A stretch of DNA of 14,847 nt from an uncultured Planctomycetaceae bacterium (GCA_937926325.1 CALAZQ010000499.1:1-14847), one strand, 5' to 3'; counted from the first letter of the stretch, positions 1 through 8,653 are shown. Made by a program: numbers and translations. Notes: generated from the letters alone by a model not told the origin.

Positions 1-471
1 GTCCTCGATGAAGCCCACGGCCGTGGCGCTCGAGCGGCCGAACCTGAGCCAGTGGTGCGGCGGCATGAGCAGGATCGCCTCGGCCCCGGCCTCCCGGGCC
101 GCGATCGCATGGTCGATCGCCTCCTGGCTCCCCTCCGCCGACACGCCGCTGATCACCTTCACCGCGCGGCCGGTCTTCGCGTTCGCCCGTCTCACGCCTT
201 CGGCCACGAACCGCGTGACCGTCGCCCGCTCCGCCGGAGAGAGCGACATGATCTCGCCGGTGTGGCCGTTGCATACCACCCCCTCGATGCCCGGCACGCT
301 GGCCACGTCTTCGATCGAGGCCACGAGACCCTCCTCGTCGATCGACTCGTCGTCGTGGAACGGGCAGAGCGTGGCGGGATAGACACCGCTCCAGGGGCGA
401 TTCCTCCAGGGGGAGGCATGGGCGGCAAGCGACGGGCGGCCGGCGTGGCCGTTTGAAGTGGGCATGGTCAT
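1..471 (-). CDS. DapA-superfamily aldolase/lyase, N-terminal 157 residues (runs off the left edge)
   Basis: Partial gene; the reading frame stays open to base 1. The start at 471 is chosen because GGAG lies 7 bases upstream. About 28 residues precede the barrel core, which opens with GVYPATLCPF (residues 29-38), typical of the dihydrodipicolinate synthase/N-acetylneuraminate lyase TIM-barrel family. These enzymes form a Schiff base on a lysine that would lie beyond the window edge. The motif equivalent to GTTGE of E. coli DapA reads GHTGE here (69-73), and the segment aligning by eye with its PYYNRPS reads PHHWLRF (138-144). The first catalytic Thr and the proton-relay Tyr therefore both appear to be His. 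This argues against lysine biosynthesis and for a divergent sugar-acid or keto-acid aldolase/dehydratase; the substrate is unknown. It starts 34 bases after the upstream haem protein gene ends, so co-transcription is likely. Confidence 0.88.
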   Translation of the reverse strand, partial: MTMPTSNGHAGRPSLAAHASPWRNRPWSGVYPATLCPFHDDESIDEEGLVASIEDVASVPGIEGVVCNGHTGEIMSLSPAERATVTRFVAEGVRRANAKTGRAVKVISGVSAEGSQEAIDHAIAAREAGAEAILLMPPHHWLRFGRSSATAVGFIED

Positions 472-505
472 AGGAAAGCTCCGGGGAGTGACATGAACAG
501 GGGCG

Positions 506-3500
506 TCAGGGGGCGGTAACGGCCTGGCTGGCCGAGGTTGTCTGGGTGCGGAGGAACGCAACAATGTCGGCGAGTTCCTCGGGCGAAAGCGTGCGGTCGT
601 AGCCGGCGGGCATCAGCGAAACCTGCTGCACGGTCTGTTCCTCGATCGAGTCCTTTCGCACAAACGTCGAGCGGCCCGCCATGTCGATCACCCGGACAGT
701 GTCAGGCGTGTCGGCGAGCACGAGGCCGGTCAGGCTGCGGCCGTTGTCGAGCAGGAGCGTGCTCACTCGGTAGCCCTCGATGATCGTGGCACTTGGGTTG
801 AGTATCGATTCGATGATCGACGCGGCCGTCGCCCGCAGGCCGATGTCGGAAAGCTCCGGGCCGATCCCCCCGACGCCATGGTCACCCGCCCGGTGGCAGG
901 CGGCGCAATGAGCCCCACGGGCGTCGGCGAAAAGTTTTGCACCGCGGACTGGGTCGGCATTCACGAGCTGGCCGAGCACGTCGGCGGCCTGCGTGGGCGA
1001 CCGCGGCTCGGCGAGCATTGGCACGGGCAAGCCGAGGCTCGACGCGAGCGCCGGCACTCGGTCGAGTAGTCGGGGGTCGGGATCAGCTGCCGCCGCGAGC
1101 AGCATTTTTTCGGCGTGTCCAGCCGCGTCCACATCCGCCTGCCAGGAGCCCGGTTCAATCGCCACGAGGCACGCCAGCACGTTCGCGCGGAACGCCGGCT
1201 GCGGATTCGCTTTCCACGCGGCCGCGAGCGCGGCGATGAGTGGCTCGCTTGCCACAAGCCCACGACCGATCGCGGCATAGCCGGCGAGTGCCTCGACGCC
1301 GCGGTCACGCCGCATGGCGTCGGCCGTGGGCAGCTTTTCGGCAAGCACGGCGAGCCCGTCGGAACCGAGCTTCGAAAAGCTCGTGGCGACCGAGTCGGCG
1401 AGCATCGGCCAGCCGTGGCCCAGTAACGCCCAGGCGATTTCCGCAGTGGCTGGGTCTGGCTTTACGGCCCAGAGCGCGGCGGCAACCTCCTGCGATTTTT
1501 CGTGCGGTATTACCTCCCCGCTTTGGAGAGTGGCTTCACGCCACCTGTCGAAGTACATCCGCTCGAGCCCGGCCCGTACCTCACCGTCGATAGCCCTGCC
1601 CTCCAGCGTTCGCAAGAGCGCGAGCCGCAGCCGGTAATCAACATGGCGATTTTCGAGCCGCTGGATCGTGGCCAGCACCGCGGCGGGATCATCGAGACCA
1701 AACCCCGTATTGGCCAACCAAGTCGTGGCCGTCTCCGCTACCCGCTCATCGGGATCATTCGCCAGCCGTTCAACTGTCGATCCGTCGAGCCGACCGAGAT
1801 CAAGGACGGCCAGCAAGGCCGCGAGCCGCACTCCCGCCCGCTTGTCGGCGAGTAGTCCGCGAAGTTCATCAACAGGCATGAGATCGCGAAGCGTGATCCA
1901 GGCGGCATAGTGAACGAGCCGGTCTGCCTCGATGGCTGCGGCGTCGATGACAGCTGGCACTGCGGCACGATCGGCCACGTCACCCACGGCGAGCATCGCC
2001 GCGAAACGCACCCGAGGCGCGGGGTTGGTGAGCGCACCGATGATACAGGAAGGCAGTCGGTGGGCATCGCCAGTGCGGCTCGACACGCGGCGGGCGAGAA
2101 TCCGGAGAGCCTGAATGCGATTCGTTTCCGATGTTGCGGCGTCCTCCTTCTCGACGATTCGTCTGAAAAACGCATCGTTCGCGGCGTCATCAACCGCAAT
2201 TCGGCCAAGTGTCCAGAGAAGCCAGGTCTGACGCGCCTGGCTGCCGGGTTCGATCGCAGTGGCGGTAAGACCGACGATTTCATCGCGGACAGCCGCGGCC
2301 GCGTCGCCACCGGCCCGTCGCAAGAGTTCGTTTTGCGCAGCCACCCGCGCGGCGACAACTGGTGCATCGAAATCGTCGGCAACCTCGGCGATCGAACGCT
2401 TCTCAATCGCCGGCCGGCCGGCGAGCTTCGCCGTCGCGGCGGCAAGCGTCGGCCCGCCCTCGGCCGCAATCCGAAACACGCGGCCCTCGGTCTTGTCGCC
2501 GTTCCAGCCATAGGTCGATCCCCAACCGCCGATCCAGAGGGCCCCATCGGGGCCGACGGCCATGCCCGTCGGTCGGAAGAGCGGCTGCTTGTCGCCGAGC
2601 CAGGCGAAGGGTTCGACGCGTCCGCCAGCGGGCCTGAGGAGGGCACCCTGCCACTCAGGGCGGAAGATCTCGACCGTGCCCCGCAGCCAGTCGGCCCGAT
2701 AGAAGACCGACCGATGCGACTCAGGAAACTCAGCCGCATCGTAATAAACAATTCCCGTTCCCGAGCCCTCGGCCAGCGGGCCACTCGCCGGCACGCTCGC
2801 GAACGTCCCCTCGCCCGTCCACGAGTTGTTCCAGCGATGCCGCATCCCGAAGTGGGCCCCCTGGAACGGCATCACAAACCGGTCTCCACCGACGTCGTCC
2901 TGGTCGGTGGCCAGCCAGTTGAATCCGTCGTCGAAGGCCATGCCCCAAGGATTCCGACAACCGCGGCAAAAGATCTCCAGGTTTTTCCCGCTGGCATCGC
3001 ACCGGAGGATTCCGCCGCTGGTGTGCCCGTCGGTCGGTAGCCGGTAGCTCGCCCGCCAGGCCGTTGGCCACTCCTCCCGCGTAAACGCGACCGGCTCCGG
3101 GTCGGCTACCGCACCTGTGGTCGCCTGAACTTGGGCGAGTTCGCGAAAGGCCCGCGGCGCGTTGCCAAAGACGGGGGTATCGCCCTTACCGCAGTAGAGA
3201 TAGCCATCCGGTGCGAAGCAGAGCGCGTCGAGGGCGTGCTCGAGCGTGCCGAGTCCCGTCGCGATCCGCACGTATTCGTCCGCCGTGCCGTCGCCGTCGA
3301 TGTCGCGGGCGACGGTGAGGTCGGGGGCGTTGGCCACCCACAGCTCGGGCCCCCTCGGCCCTTGTTTCCAAGCCATCCCCTGCACGCAGTGGAACGGGCC
3401 GGCAAACGGCTTCGCGGAGTCGAATGTTCCATCACCGTCGGCGTCGCCAAGCATCACAACCAAATCGCCTGGCGTGTCCTCCCGCGGGTTGCGGTATTGC

Positions 3501-3760
3501 GGGCCCATCGCCGCGAACAGCCGGCCGCGGGTGTCAAAGGCGAGCATCGACACGTTGCGCACGAGTGGCTCGCGGGCGGGCATAGTGACTGAGAAGCCTG
3601 TCGGCACAACCGGCAACGCATTAGGATCGGTGCCCGTGATGTCGAAGCCGTCCGCCCAAGTGCTGCCTCCCCATGCAACGCACGCCACAGTCACCAGCGA
3701 GCGAATCGTATGCAGGCCGACGAATGAGACTATCGGCAGAGATTTTTGGTAACGCTTCAT
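506..3760 (-). CDS. Secreted PVC-type dehydrogenase-propeller / HEAT / cytochrome c protein (1084 aa)
   Basis: The frame is open up to 3997, but the ATG at 3760 is preferred: GAGGA lies 6 bases upstream and the protein then begins with a signal peptide (MKRYQKSL, hydrophobic stretch, cleavage near WADG at about 37). Residues about 40-460 resemble the Planctomycete/Verrucomicrobia 'putative membrane-bound dehydrogenase' beta-propeller, with acidic DADGDGTFD and DIDGDGTADEY loops and blade motifs such as NPWGMAFDD and VGPDGALWIGGWG. About 480-930 is Ala/Leu-rich and HEAT-like. The C-terminal haem domain has CAACH at 952-956, then GGIGPELSDIG, ESILNPSATI and a late SLMPAGY segment that could supply the distal Met. 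This order matches the family usually called PVC-type haem-binding CxxCH protein. It probably oxidises a sugar or alcohol outside the cytoplasmic membrane; the substrate is unknown. It has its own upstream region with a palindromic element and lies directly before the DapA-like gene. Confidence 0.93.
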   Translation of the reverse strand: MKRYQKSLPIVSFVGLHTIRSLVTVACVAWGGSTWADGFDITGTDPNALPVVPTGFSVTMPAREPLVRNVSMLAFDTRGRLFAAMGPQYRNPREDTPGDLVVMLGDADGDGTFDSAKPFAGPFHCVQGMAWKQGPRGPELWVANAPDLTVARDIDGDGTADEYVRIATGLGTLEHALDALCFAPDGYLYCGKGDTPVFGNAPRAFRELAQVQATTGAVADPEPVAFTREEWPTAWRASYRLPTDGHTSGGILRCDASGKNLEIFCRGCRNPWGMAFDDGFNWLATDQDDVGGDRFVMPFQGAHFGMRHRWNNSWTGEGTFASVPASGPLAEGSGTGIVYYDAAEFPESHRSVFYRADWLRGTVEIFRPEWQGALLRPAGGRVEPFAWLGDKQPLFRPTGMAVGPDGALWIGGWGSTYGWNGDKTEGRVFRIAAEGGPTLAAATAKLAGRPAIEKRSIAEVADDFDAPVVAARVAAQNELLRRAGGDAAAAVRDEIVGLTATAIEPGSQARQTWLLWTLGRIAVDDAANDAFFRRIVEKEDAATSETNRIQALRILARRVSSRTGDAHRLPSCIIGALTNPAPRVRFAAMLAVGDVADRAAVPAVIDAAAIEADRLVHYAAWITLRDLMPVDELRGLLADKRAGVRLAALLAVLDLGRLDGSTVERLANDPDERVAETATTWLANTGFGLDDPAAVLATIQRLENRHVDYRLRLALLRTLEGRAIDGEVRAGLERMYFDRWREATLQSGEVIPHEKSQEVAAALWAVKPDPATAEIAWALLGHGWPMLADSVATSFSKLGSDGLAVLAEKLPTADAMRRDRGVEALAGYAAIGRGLVASEPLIAALAAAWKANPQPAFRANVLACLVAIEPGSWQADVDAAGHAEKMLLAAAADPDPRLLDRVPALASSLGLPVPMLAEPRSPTQAADVLGQLVNADPVRGAKLFADARGAHCAACHRAGDHGVGGIGPELSDIGLRATAASIIESILNPSATIIEGYRVSTLLLDNGRSLTGLVLADTPDTVRVIDMAGRSTFVRKDSIEEQTVQQVSLMPAGYDRTLSPEELADIVAFLRTQTTSASQAVTAP

Positions 3761-3815
3761 CGTACTTCCTCGCACTGCAGGATAGCGGCAAAAAACGCAA
3801 CAAGCAGATCTCCTT

Positions 3816-3833
3816 TTGCGCAACAGAGCGCAA
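3816..3833 (-). promoter_or_regulatory. Candidate operator, copy 1: TTGCGC-N6-GCGCAA
   Basis: Perfect 6-bp inverted arms around a 6-bp spacer, 55 bases upstream of the haem protein start at 3760. Read on the gene strand it can also be seen as tandem 10-base units beginning TGTTGCGC. A further TGTTGCG lies closer to the gene (about 3797-3803). The element recurs with the same arm and spacer lengths at 8776-8793, and four flanking bases on one side and two on the other are also the same. The binding protein is unknown; the LacI-family regulator in this window is one candidate. A TATCCT hexamer at 3779-3784 could be a -10 box, but it lies very close to the ribosome binding site. Confidence 0.55.
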
Positions 3834-3927
3834 CATGCATGAGTACTCGGGAACAGCTTTGATGAAGAAGAAAAGCCGCCAGACCATGGAAAAACCACCC
3901 GTAGCATTGATGGCCGATCACCCACAG

Positions 3928-3945
3928 TCGAACCTAACCGTTCGA
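3928..3945. repeat. Inverted repeat TCGAAC-N6-GTTCGA in the gap between two genes
   Basis: Six-base perfect arms with a six-base spacer lie in the 276-base gap between the end of the DUF1080 gene (4037) and the start of the haem protein gene (3760). It could be a short RNA hairpin after the upstream gene or a protein-binding site. There is no following T-run on either strand, so an intrinsic terminator is not supported. I see no gene in this gap, apart from a weak in-frame 5' extension of the haem protein frame that lacks a credible start. Confidence 0.3.
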
Positions 3946-4036
3946 TGGCTCGCTGGAGTAATCGTCTATTCCCGAGTTGCTGCTCAGTGAACAACATGCG
4001 GCTACCAGTCCGAAGTCGTCCGTTCAGGCCCTTCCC

Positions 4037-4639
4037 TTAGTGAGTGCCTGACTTTCCAGGCGGGCCGAGCTCGCGAATGAACACATTCCGCACGTGCATT
4101 GGCGCGCCGTGGGTCTGAATCTGGATCGGACCACGGTCGGGGAGCGGGGCCCGCCCCTTTGCGAAAGAGTTGGGGAACGGCTGGCGATCGACGACCAGTA
4201 GATCGTTGAGAATGACCGTCACGCGGTCACCCTGCATACGGATCTTCACCGTATTCCACTCGCCGATCGGCCTGTCGGCCTTCACGAGCGGGTCCTTGCC
4301 CGCCGAGCCGGCGGGATTGTTCCAGAGCCCGCCCGACCCTTTCTGGCATCCATGCTTGAAGTCGCGCTCACAGGCCGGATCCCAGAGTTGCACCTGTGGG
4401 TTCGCGCGGAGATAGATGCCACTGTCCCCGCACGGTTCGGGAAACATCCAATCCAGCTGCACGACGAAATCGGTGTAGTCGCGGTCGGTCGTGAGAAACA
4501 CCCCGTGGCCATCGTTGACGATCACGCCGTCAGCCACCTTCCAATGCGTGGCCGGTTTTGGCGCGCCGAATGACAATCCAGTGTTTCGCTCACGGCCCTT
4601 TCGCTTCCACGAATTGCATCGCAAAGAGCTTCGCCTCAC
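4037..4639 (-). CDS. DUF1080 / 3-keto-disaccharide hydrolase-type domain protein, apparently lacking its 5' end (up to 200 aa)
   Basis: From about residue 32 the protein reads as a DUF1080 concanavalin-like beta-sandwich: HWKVADGVIVNDGHGVFLTT, YTDFVVQLDWMF, GDSGIYLRANPQVQLWDP, IGEWNTVKIRMQGDRVTVIL, GPIQIQTHGAPMHVRNVFIREL. This family is now linked to hydrolysis of 3-keto-glycosides. What is missing is the usual beginning: there is no signal peptide and no FNGKDLxGW strand; only NTGLSFGAP is left before the core. The frame opens at a GTG (4639) right after an in-frame stop at 4643-4645, with no visible ribosome binding site, and overlaps the preceding gene by 50 bases. A TTG at 4576 is another possible start. 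It may be a 5'-deleted remnant, a translationally coupled cytoplasmic form, or the product of a sequencing frameshift. The domain is clear; the start and function are not. Confidence 0.72.
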   Translation of the reverse strand: MRRSSLRCNSWKRKGRERNTGLSFGAPKPATHWKVADGVIVNDGHGVFLTTDRDYTDFVVQLDWMFPEPCGDSGIYLRANPQVQLWDPACERDFKHGCQKGSGGLWNNPAGSAGKDPLVKADRPIGEWNTVKIRMQGDRVTVILNDLLVVDRQPFPNSFAKGRAPLPDRGPIQIQTHGAPMHVRNVFIRELGPPGKSGTH

Positions 4640-6929
4640 GCATCACTATTTTCATGCGTACCGTACGGCCCTGAAGTTTCCTCACGTTCGAGCCGGACCG
4701 CCACTGCACAACGAATGTTGTTGAATCTCCTTGAATTGGCAAGCAGTCCTTGAGATCAAAACCTGGGAACGCCGACCCATCCCCATCGAGTAAGGCCACG
4801 CTGGCGGAACCGCGCACGGTGGTGTTCAGAACCAGCCGCTCGCCTTCAAAAACAAAAGGTTTCGTCACCAGATACCCCTCTTCGGCTCCGGCATCCAGCG
4901 ACACGAACCCGTCCAAACGCTGCGTGAGGCGAACGGGATAGGATCCGAGGTCATCGTGCCCCCCCGGCCTCAGCGTTCCGTATTGCCAGATCTCGTCGCC
5001 GCGGCGGATGAGCCCACCGTACACCAGCGACTCCCCAGACTTTCTATTTTGAACCGGCAACCCCTTGGGGAGATACATCTCGCCGTAGGTCTGCCAATGA
5101 ATGCCGTCACGGCTGACCGCCAGTTGAGTTTGGCGAAACGCACGCCGATAGACTTTTTCAGGATCGTCGGCCATCCGCCAGATGAACGCCAGATACACGT
5201 CCGGTGCCCACGGATACTTGGTAGCGTGAGTCCGATTGACGTCGCCTGTCTCCTCAGGAGCAAATGCGATCGGACCTTCTCCGGTCACTGCCGGATATGG
5301 CCAGGCTTCATAGTACGGTTGAACCAGCGGATGAAATGGCCAAGGCTTGTGGATTTCCGTTGTGCGAAATTCAATCGCGGTTCGCCCGCCCGCAGGAGGA
5401 GCCTCGGCACACTGAAATGACCCGTCGCGTTTCAAGTAGGTTACGTAACAGCCGCGTTGGTCATCCCAGTGCGTTTCGGCCCCGCCACCACTGTAGAGAG
5501 GGAGCATCAATGTTTCATTACGCCGCCACTGACATAGGTCAGGAGACGTGTAAAGGTACACTCCACGGTTGGCCACCGCAGCGGTGTATTTAAACCGTTC
5601 CTCCAGGGGGGTTGTGGGATTACGGTCATAGAACAGACCGCCCCAGCTTGGACACATGTCGATAACCACGTTGTTCTTCGGGGAGCCATCGACGCTGATC
5701 AGCCCGATTTCGGGTGGGCTAAAATGAACGCCATCTTTCGAAGAAAATGCGGCCACGCGTCCTTTCGCTGAGTCATACCCATCCGACCCAAGCACCCACA
5801 CCTCTTCCTGATGATCGACAAACCAGTTATCACCAGAGGGAATACCGAACGCCGGCTGAACTACGGGTCGGTTTGCGGTCAGACGAAGTTGATTCTTCTG
5901 CTCAACAAGCACGTCGTCAATAAACACATGCTTACGGGCTCCCAAGAGTTTCGGCCCGGAGTCGCTGGTGTCCGCAAACAAGAGCGGCGGACCGCTGGGG
6001 ACCGCCGGTGCCGGTGGTTGCGAACCGTAATTTCGTGAGAGACTCTCCGGCTCGTACCTGTCCTGTGGATACCGAATTTCATCGGCAATATGCAACTCGT
6101 CAAAGACAGCATTCAGTTTACTTGTTCCCTGGCGATCATTTCCTACAGAAAGATTGAACCGGTGCCGGCGAAATAAGTCATAGTTTTTTGAGCTGTCAAA
6201 GACAGGATTTTCAATCTCGGCGAGAGACAGTGGAACCACGGGCTTTGGCACATCCACGATTTTGATGGCAGAAAGCCTGGGGGCTCGCTGGCCGCGGCCG
6301 TCCACGAAATGGGATAAACGTCGCCCGCTGTGGGACCAGCAGAACGCCACATGATGCCACCGCTGGTCTCGCAGCGTCGCTGCCGTCGGGCAATGAGCGG
6401 CTTCGCCGTTGTAGGCGTTGCTGACCTCGAAGGCGGTGCCCGAGTCCGCCAAACGAATTGAAAACCCTCCCGCAGCGGCTTGGCCGAGGTCGAGAATTCC
6501 TGCGGATGACTCTGGCACAGATTTCAGCTGCATCCAAAACTCGATGGTCCAATCACCAGAGGCCAGCGTCTGAACGATCCCGGCAGGAGTGATGGTCGGA
6601 CCCCACAGCCCGCTCGGTTCCGCGCCATCTGGGCCACGCATGTTCAGACAGCACATGATGCCCGGCCAGTTGTCGTAGAACAGTGGGAAACTCATGCCGG
6701 GCGTAACCTGGAGCCCGCGGCCAAACTTCCCGTCAATCAATCGGCCTTCGAATAACCTCAGGTCATAGGCCGAGGGGCCAGCATCCGTAAGCACGGTAGT
6801 TGGGTAATGGAATTCATCGAAAAGCCAGAGCGCGATTGTTTCAGCGGAGGCCGGGCGGGCGATCAGGATCGCGAGCCACCCGATGATCGTTACCCCCTTG
6901 GTTCCGAGAAACCGCCAGAAAGATCGCAC
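4590..6929 (-). CDS. Secreted LamG + GH32/GH43-like beta-propeller protein (779 aa)
   Basis: The GTG at 6929 is chosen because AAGGA lies 6 bases upstream; the frame extends 8 codons further to another GTG (6953). A signal peptide (FWRFLGTKG, hydrophobic core, ARPASA/ET, cut near residue 29) is followed by a LamG/concanavalin-like domain at about 28-285, with GDWTIEFWMQL, QRWHHVAFCWS and NAVFDELHIADEIRYP. From about 325 to 680 a second region resembles the five-bladed propeller of GH32/GH43-type proteins: KHVFIDDVLVEQ, SKDGVHFSPPEI, NNVVIDMCPSWGGLFYD, YLYTSPDLCQW, LAVSRDGIHWQTYGEMYLP. A terminal beta-sandwich (FVVQWRSGSNVRKL, MREAKLFAMQF) follows. I could not assign catalytic acids with certainty, so glycosidase activity is inferred from fold resemblance. 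It probably binds or cuts a glycan outside the cell. It follows the small lipoprotein gene by 53 bases and overlaps the DUF1080 gene. Confidence 0.88.
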   Translation of the reverse strand: MRSFWRFLGTKGVTIIGWLAILIARPASAETIALWLFDEFHYPTTVLTDAGPSAYDLRLFEGRLIDGKFGRGLQVTPGMSFPLFYDNWPGIMCCLNMRGPDGAEPSGLWGPTITPAGIVQTLASGDWTIEFWMQLKSVPESSAGILDLGQAAAGGFSIRLADSGTAFEVSNAYNGEAAHCPTAATLRDQRWHHVAFCWSHSGRRLSHFVDGRGQRAPRLSAIKIVDVPKPVVPLSLAEIENPVFDSSKNYDLFRRHRFNLSVGNDRQGTSKLNAVFDELHIADEIRYPQDRYEPESLSRNYGSQPPAPAVPSGPPLLFADTSDSGPKLLGARKHVFIDDVLVEQKNQLRLTANRPVVQPAFGIPSGDNWFVDHQEEVWVLGSDGYDSAKGRVAAFSSKDGVHFSPPEIGLISVDGSPKNNVVIDMCPSWGGLFYDRNPTTPLEERFKYTAAVANRGVYLYTSPDLCQWRRNETLMLPLYSGGGAETHWDDQRGCYVTYLKRDGSFQCAEAPPAGGRTAIEFRTTEIHKPWPFHPLVQPYYEAWPYPAVTGEGPIAFAPEETGDVNRTHATKYPWAPDVYLAFIWRMADDPEKVYRRAFRQTQLAVSRDGIHWQTYGEMYLPKGLPVQNRKSGESLVYGGLIRRGDEIWQYGTLRPGGHDDLGSYPVRLTQRLDGFVSLDAGAEEGYLVTKPFVFEGERLVLNTTVRGSASVALLDGDGSAFPGFDLKDCLPIQGDSTTFVVQWRSGSNVRKLQGRTVRMKIVMREAKLFAMQFVEAKGP

Positions 6930-6982
6930 CGAGAGTCCTTCCGTTGATAACACGCTGCAGATTTGTGGAGAAAGGCGTTAAG

Positions 6983-7507
6983 CTACGGGCGTTTTGGAGA
7001 GAGGTCGAACGTGGCTACATTGTCCCCGCCCCGGACCTCAAACGTGAGTCCGCTCGTAGACACGCTGCGGTATTTTTTGGGGACGATAGCATCCATCGGG
7101 TCAGGTTCGCTCTGAAGTTTCCGCATTTGTCTTACATAATCAGGTGAGTCGACAGACGGATAGTCCTGCTGCTGCCTGGGGGGAGTGATTTGCACGAGAT
7201 ATTTTCCCGCAGGGAGTCCTTGGCGGACACGATAGCCGACGGTAAAGCGGCCGGCGGCGTCTGTTACGCCATTTCCGGTGTAAGGCCCGCTCGCTGCCGC
7301 GAATAAGATGTTACACCCGGCTGGAACGGGCTCGTCGCCGCGTGAAATCACGCCAGAGATCGTTCCCCGCAGCCCAGTGTATCCATCGACCGATTTTCCA
7401 CAGCCCGTGACGCTCGATGCAAGGCCGCACAGAAGCAGCCATCCGCAGAATGTGCTCGCCAGAACGCTGGCCGAGTTACGTCGCTGAGTCGGGAGGTGTC
7501 GGTTCAT
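6983..7507 (-). CDS. Small lipoprotein with carboxypeptidase-regulatory / transthyretin-like fold (174 aa)
   Basis: Start ATG 7507, with GAGGAG about 11 bases upstream; an upstream extension to 7558 lacks a signal-like beginning and is not favoured. The N terminus carries a hydrophobic stretch and a lipobox VTGC (Cys36), so lipid anchoring is expected. The rest (GTISGVISRGDEPVPAGCNILF, GVTDAAGRFTVGYRVRQGLPAGKYLVQITPP) is a single Ig-like/carboxypeptidase regulatory-like domain of the sort planctomycetes often encode next to DUF1559 proteins, as here: the DUF1559 gene ends 96 bases upstream. Its function is unknown; a surface or envelope role is likely. The gap to the next gene (53 bases) suggests one transcript. 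Confidence 0.85.
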   Translation of the reverse strand: MNRHLPTQRRNSASVLASTFCGWLLLCGLASSVTGCGKSVDGYTGLRGTISGVISRGDEPVPAGCNILFAAASGPYTGNGVTDAAGRFTVGYRVRQGLPAGKYLVQITPPRQQQDYPSVDSPDYVRQMRKLQSEPDPMDAIVPKKYRSVSTSGLTFEVRGGDNVATFDLSPKRP

Positions 7508-7603
7508 AGTCCATTGGTCTCCTCTGCTGGTCAGCGGGCAACACAAGCGAATGTTCAAATGCCGAACTCTGAGAAATAAAGAGACATCGAGACAGTTGCT
7601 GAA

Positions 7604-8653
7604 TCAATCCAGGGCGGTGGGCAGGCCGTCGTCCCGAACTCCCAGCAACGTCAAGACGTCAAGCCCCACCGTGTCCTGAAGAAACCGGGTTGAGCCGTCG
7701 GCCATCAGCACACCCACGACGCCGGGGTGAGGAGAGGCAAGGGGACAGTTTGGGTTGTACTGGCCAATCGCAGAGTCGACCCCCTCTTGATTGAGTACCC
7801 GTGCATTTGGCAGGTAACGGATTGTCACGCTATTCGTATGCGGATCATCGAGCCCCCAGCCCTCGGCACCGCCCATATGCCATCCCCAATCCATCCCAGG
7901 CCGCCGATCCCCCTCGGATGTTCCGGCGCCGTCTCGAATAACATCGCTGATCTCACCCACCATCAACGTTTTTGACAGGCCGTCGGTGCACTGGTGCATC
8001 GAAATGCCTTTTGTCCAGTCCCATGATTCAGTCTTGTGAACTCTTCGATTCGGAATCATCCCACGCGCACTGACGTCGCCAAAACTTTTGTCATAAAACA
8101 AATTTGTGTCAGAGAACGAACCGTAGGGCACTGCACCCGCGATTCCGTAGTAATGCGGTGCATGTCCAACACCGTCGCTGACGGCCGCGGCGGTCCGAAA
8201 GGTGAGCTGCGACGACGGGCACAAGAGAAAGCTGAGTCGTGCTGGGCCATATGCAGCCGCATTTGCACCCCGGCCCGTATTGTCGGTACTAGCTTCCAAG
8301 TCCAGGGTTTTAAAGAGCGATTCTTCCTCGACGAACGGCAAGAGAACCACCCATTGCGAGTATCCCCAGCCCTTTGAGGTGCCCGCGCCACCGGAAGGAA
8401 ACGCCTGCCGTGTGTCGTGAACGTTATGGAGGGCAAGCCCCTGCTGCTTGAGGTTGTTTCCGCAGGAAGATCGCCTCGCAGCCTCGCGAGCCGCCTGAAC
8501 GGCGGGAAGCAGCAGGCCAACCAATACGCCAATAATGGCGATGACAACAAGCAACTCGACGAGGGTGAAGCCCCCAATACGATGACCAGCGATGAAGTTT
8601 CTGGAGCCCCTTTGGTGGAAGCCCCCCTGGTGACCCAATTCAAATCGCCACAT
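7604..8653 (-). CDS. DUF1559 prepilin-like secreted protein (349 aa)
   Basis: Start ATG 8653, with GAGGA 4 bases upstream. Residues 28-29 form a type IV prepilin processing site, [34 protein letters not shown], with Glu at position +5 of the mature protein. The hydrophobic helix would be cut and N-methylated by a prepilin peptidase. The C-terminal body has DUF1559 hallmarks: [23 protein letters not shown], an LCPSSQ segment, and a terminal [23 protein letters not shown]. This family is hugely expanded in planctomycetes, and members usually assemble as pseudopilins or surface fibres; their exact job is not known. The gene heads the run into the lipoprotein and LamG/propeller genes, and has the palindromic element 122 bases upstream. 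Confidence 0.95.
   Translation of the reverse strand: MWRFELGHQGGFHQRGSRNFIAGHRIGGFTLVELLVVIAIIGVLVGLLLPAVQAAREAARRSSCGNNLKQQGLALHNVHDTRQAFPSGGAGTSKGWGYSQWVVLLPFVEEESLFKTLDLEASTDNTGRGANAAAYGPARLSFLLCPSSQLTFRTAAAVSDGVGHAPHYYGIAGAVPYGSFSDTNLFYDKSFGDVSARGMIPNRRVHKTESWDWTKGISMHQCTDGLSKTLMVGEISDVIRDGAGTSEGDRRPGMDWGWHMGGAEGWGLDDPHTNSVTIRYLPNARVLNQEGVDSAIGQYNPNCPLASPHPGVVGVLMADGSTRFLQDTVGLDVLTLLGVRDDGLPTALD

Noticed and set aside
52..456. Plus-strand frame across the left end
   Set aside because: The minus-strand frame here clearly encodes the DapA-family N terminus; the plus-strand translation has no motif.
1738..2784. A 348-codon open frame on the minus strand in another frame
   Set aside because: Out-of-frame shadow of the propeller/HEAT protein; Arg/Ser/Pro-rich composition without family motifs.
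1910..3040. A 376-codon open frame on the plus strand
   Set aside because: It lies wholly antisense to the haem protein gene, has no recognisable motif, and is explained by the high GC of that gene.
3761..3997. Longer start (3997) for the haem protein
   Set aside because: It would put 79 Arg/Cys/Ser-rich residues before a normal signal peptide; the ATG at 3760 has a good ribosome binding site.
7527..7545. Weak match to the palindromic element upstream of the lipoprotein gene
   Set aside because: Neither arm is intact; only the AACACAAGCG core resembles copy 2.
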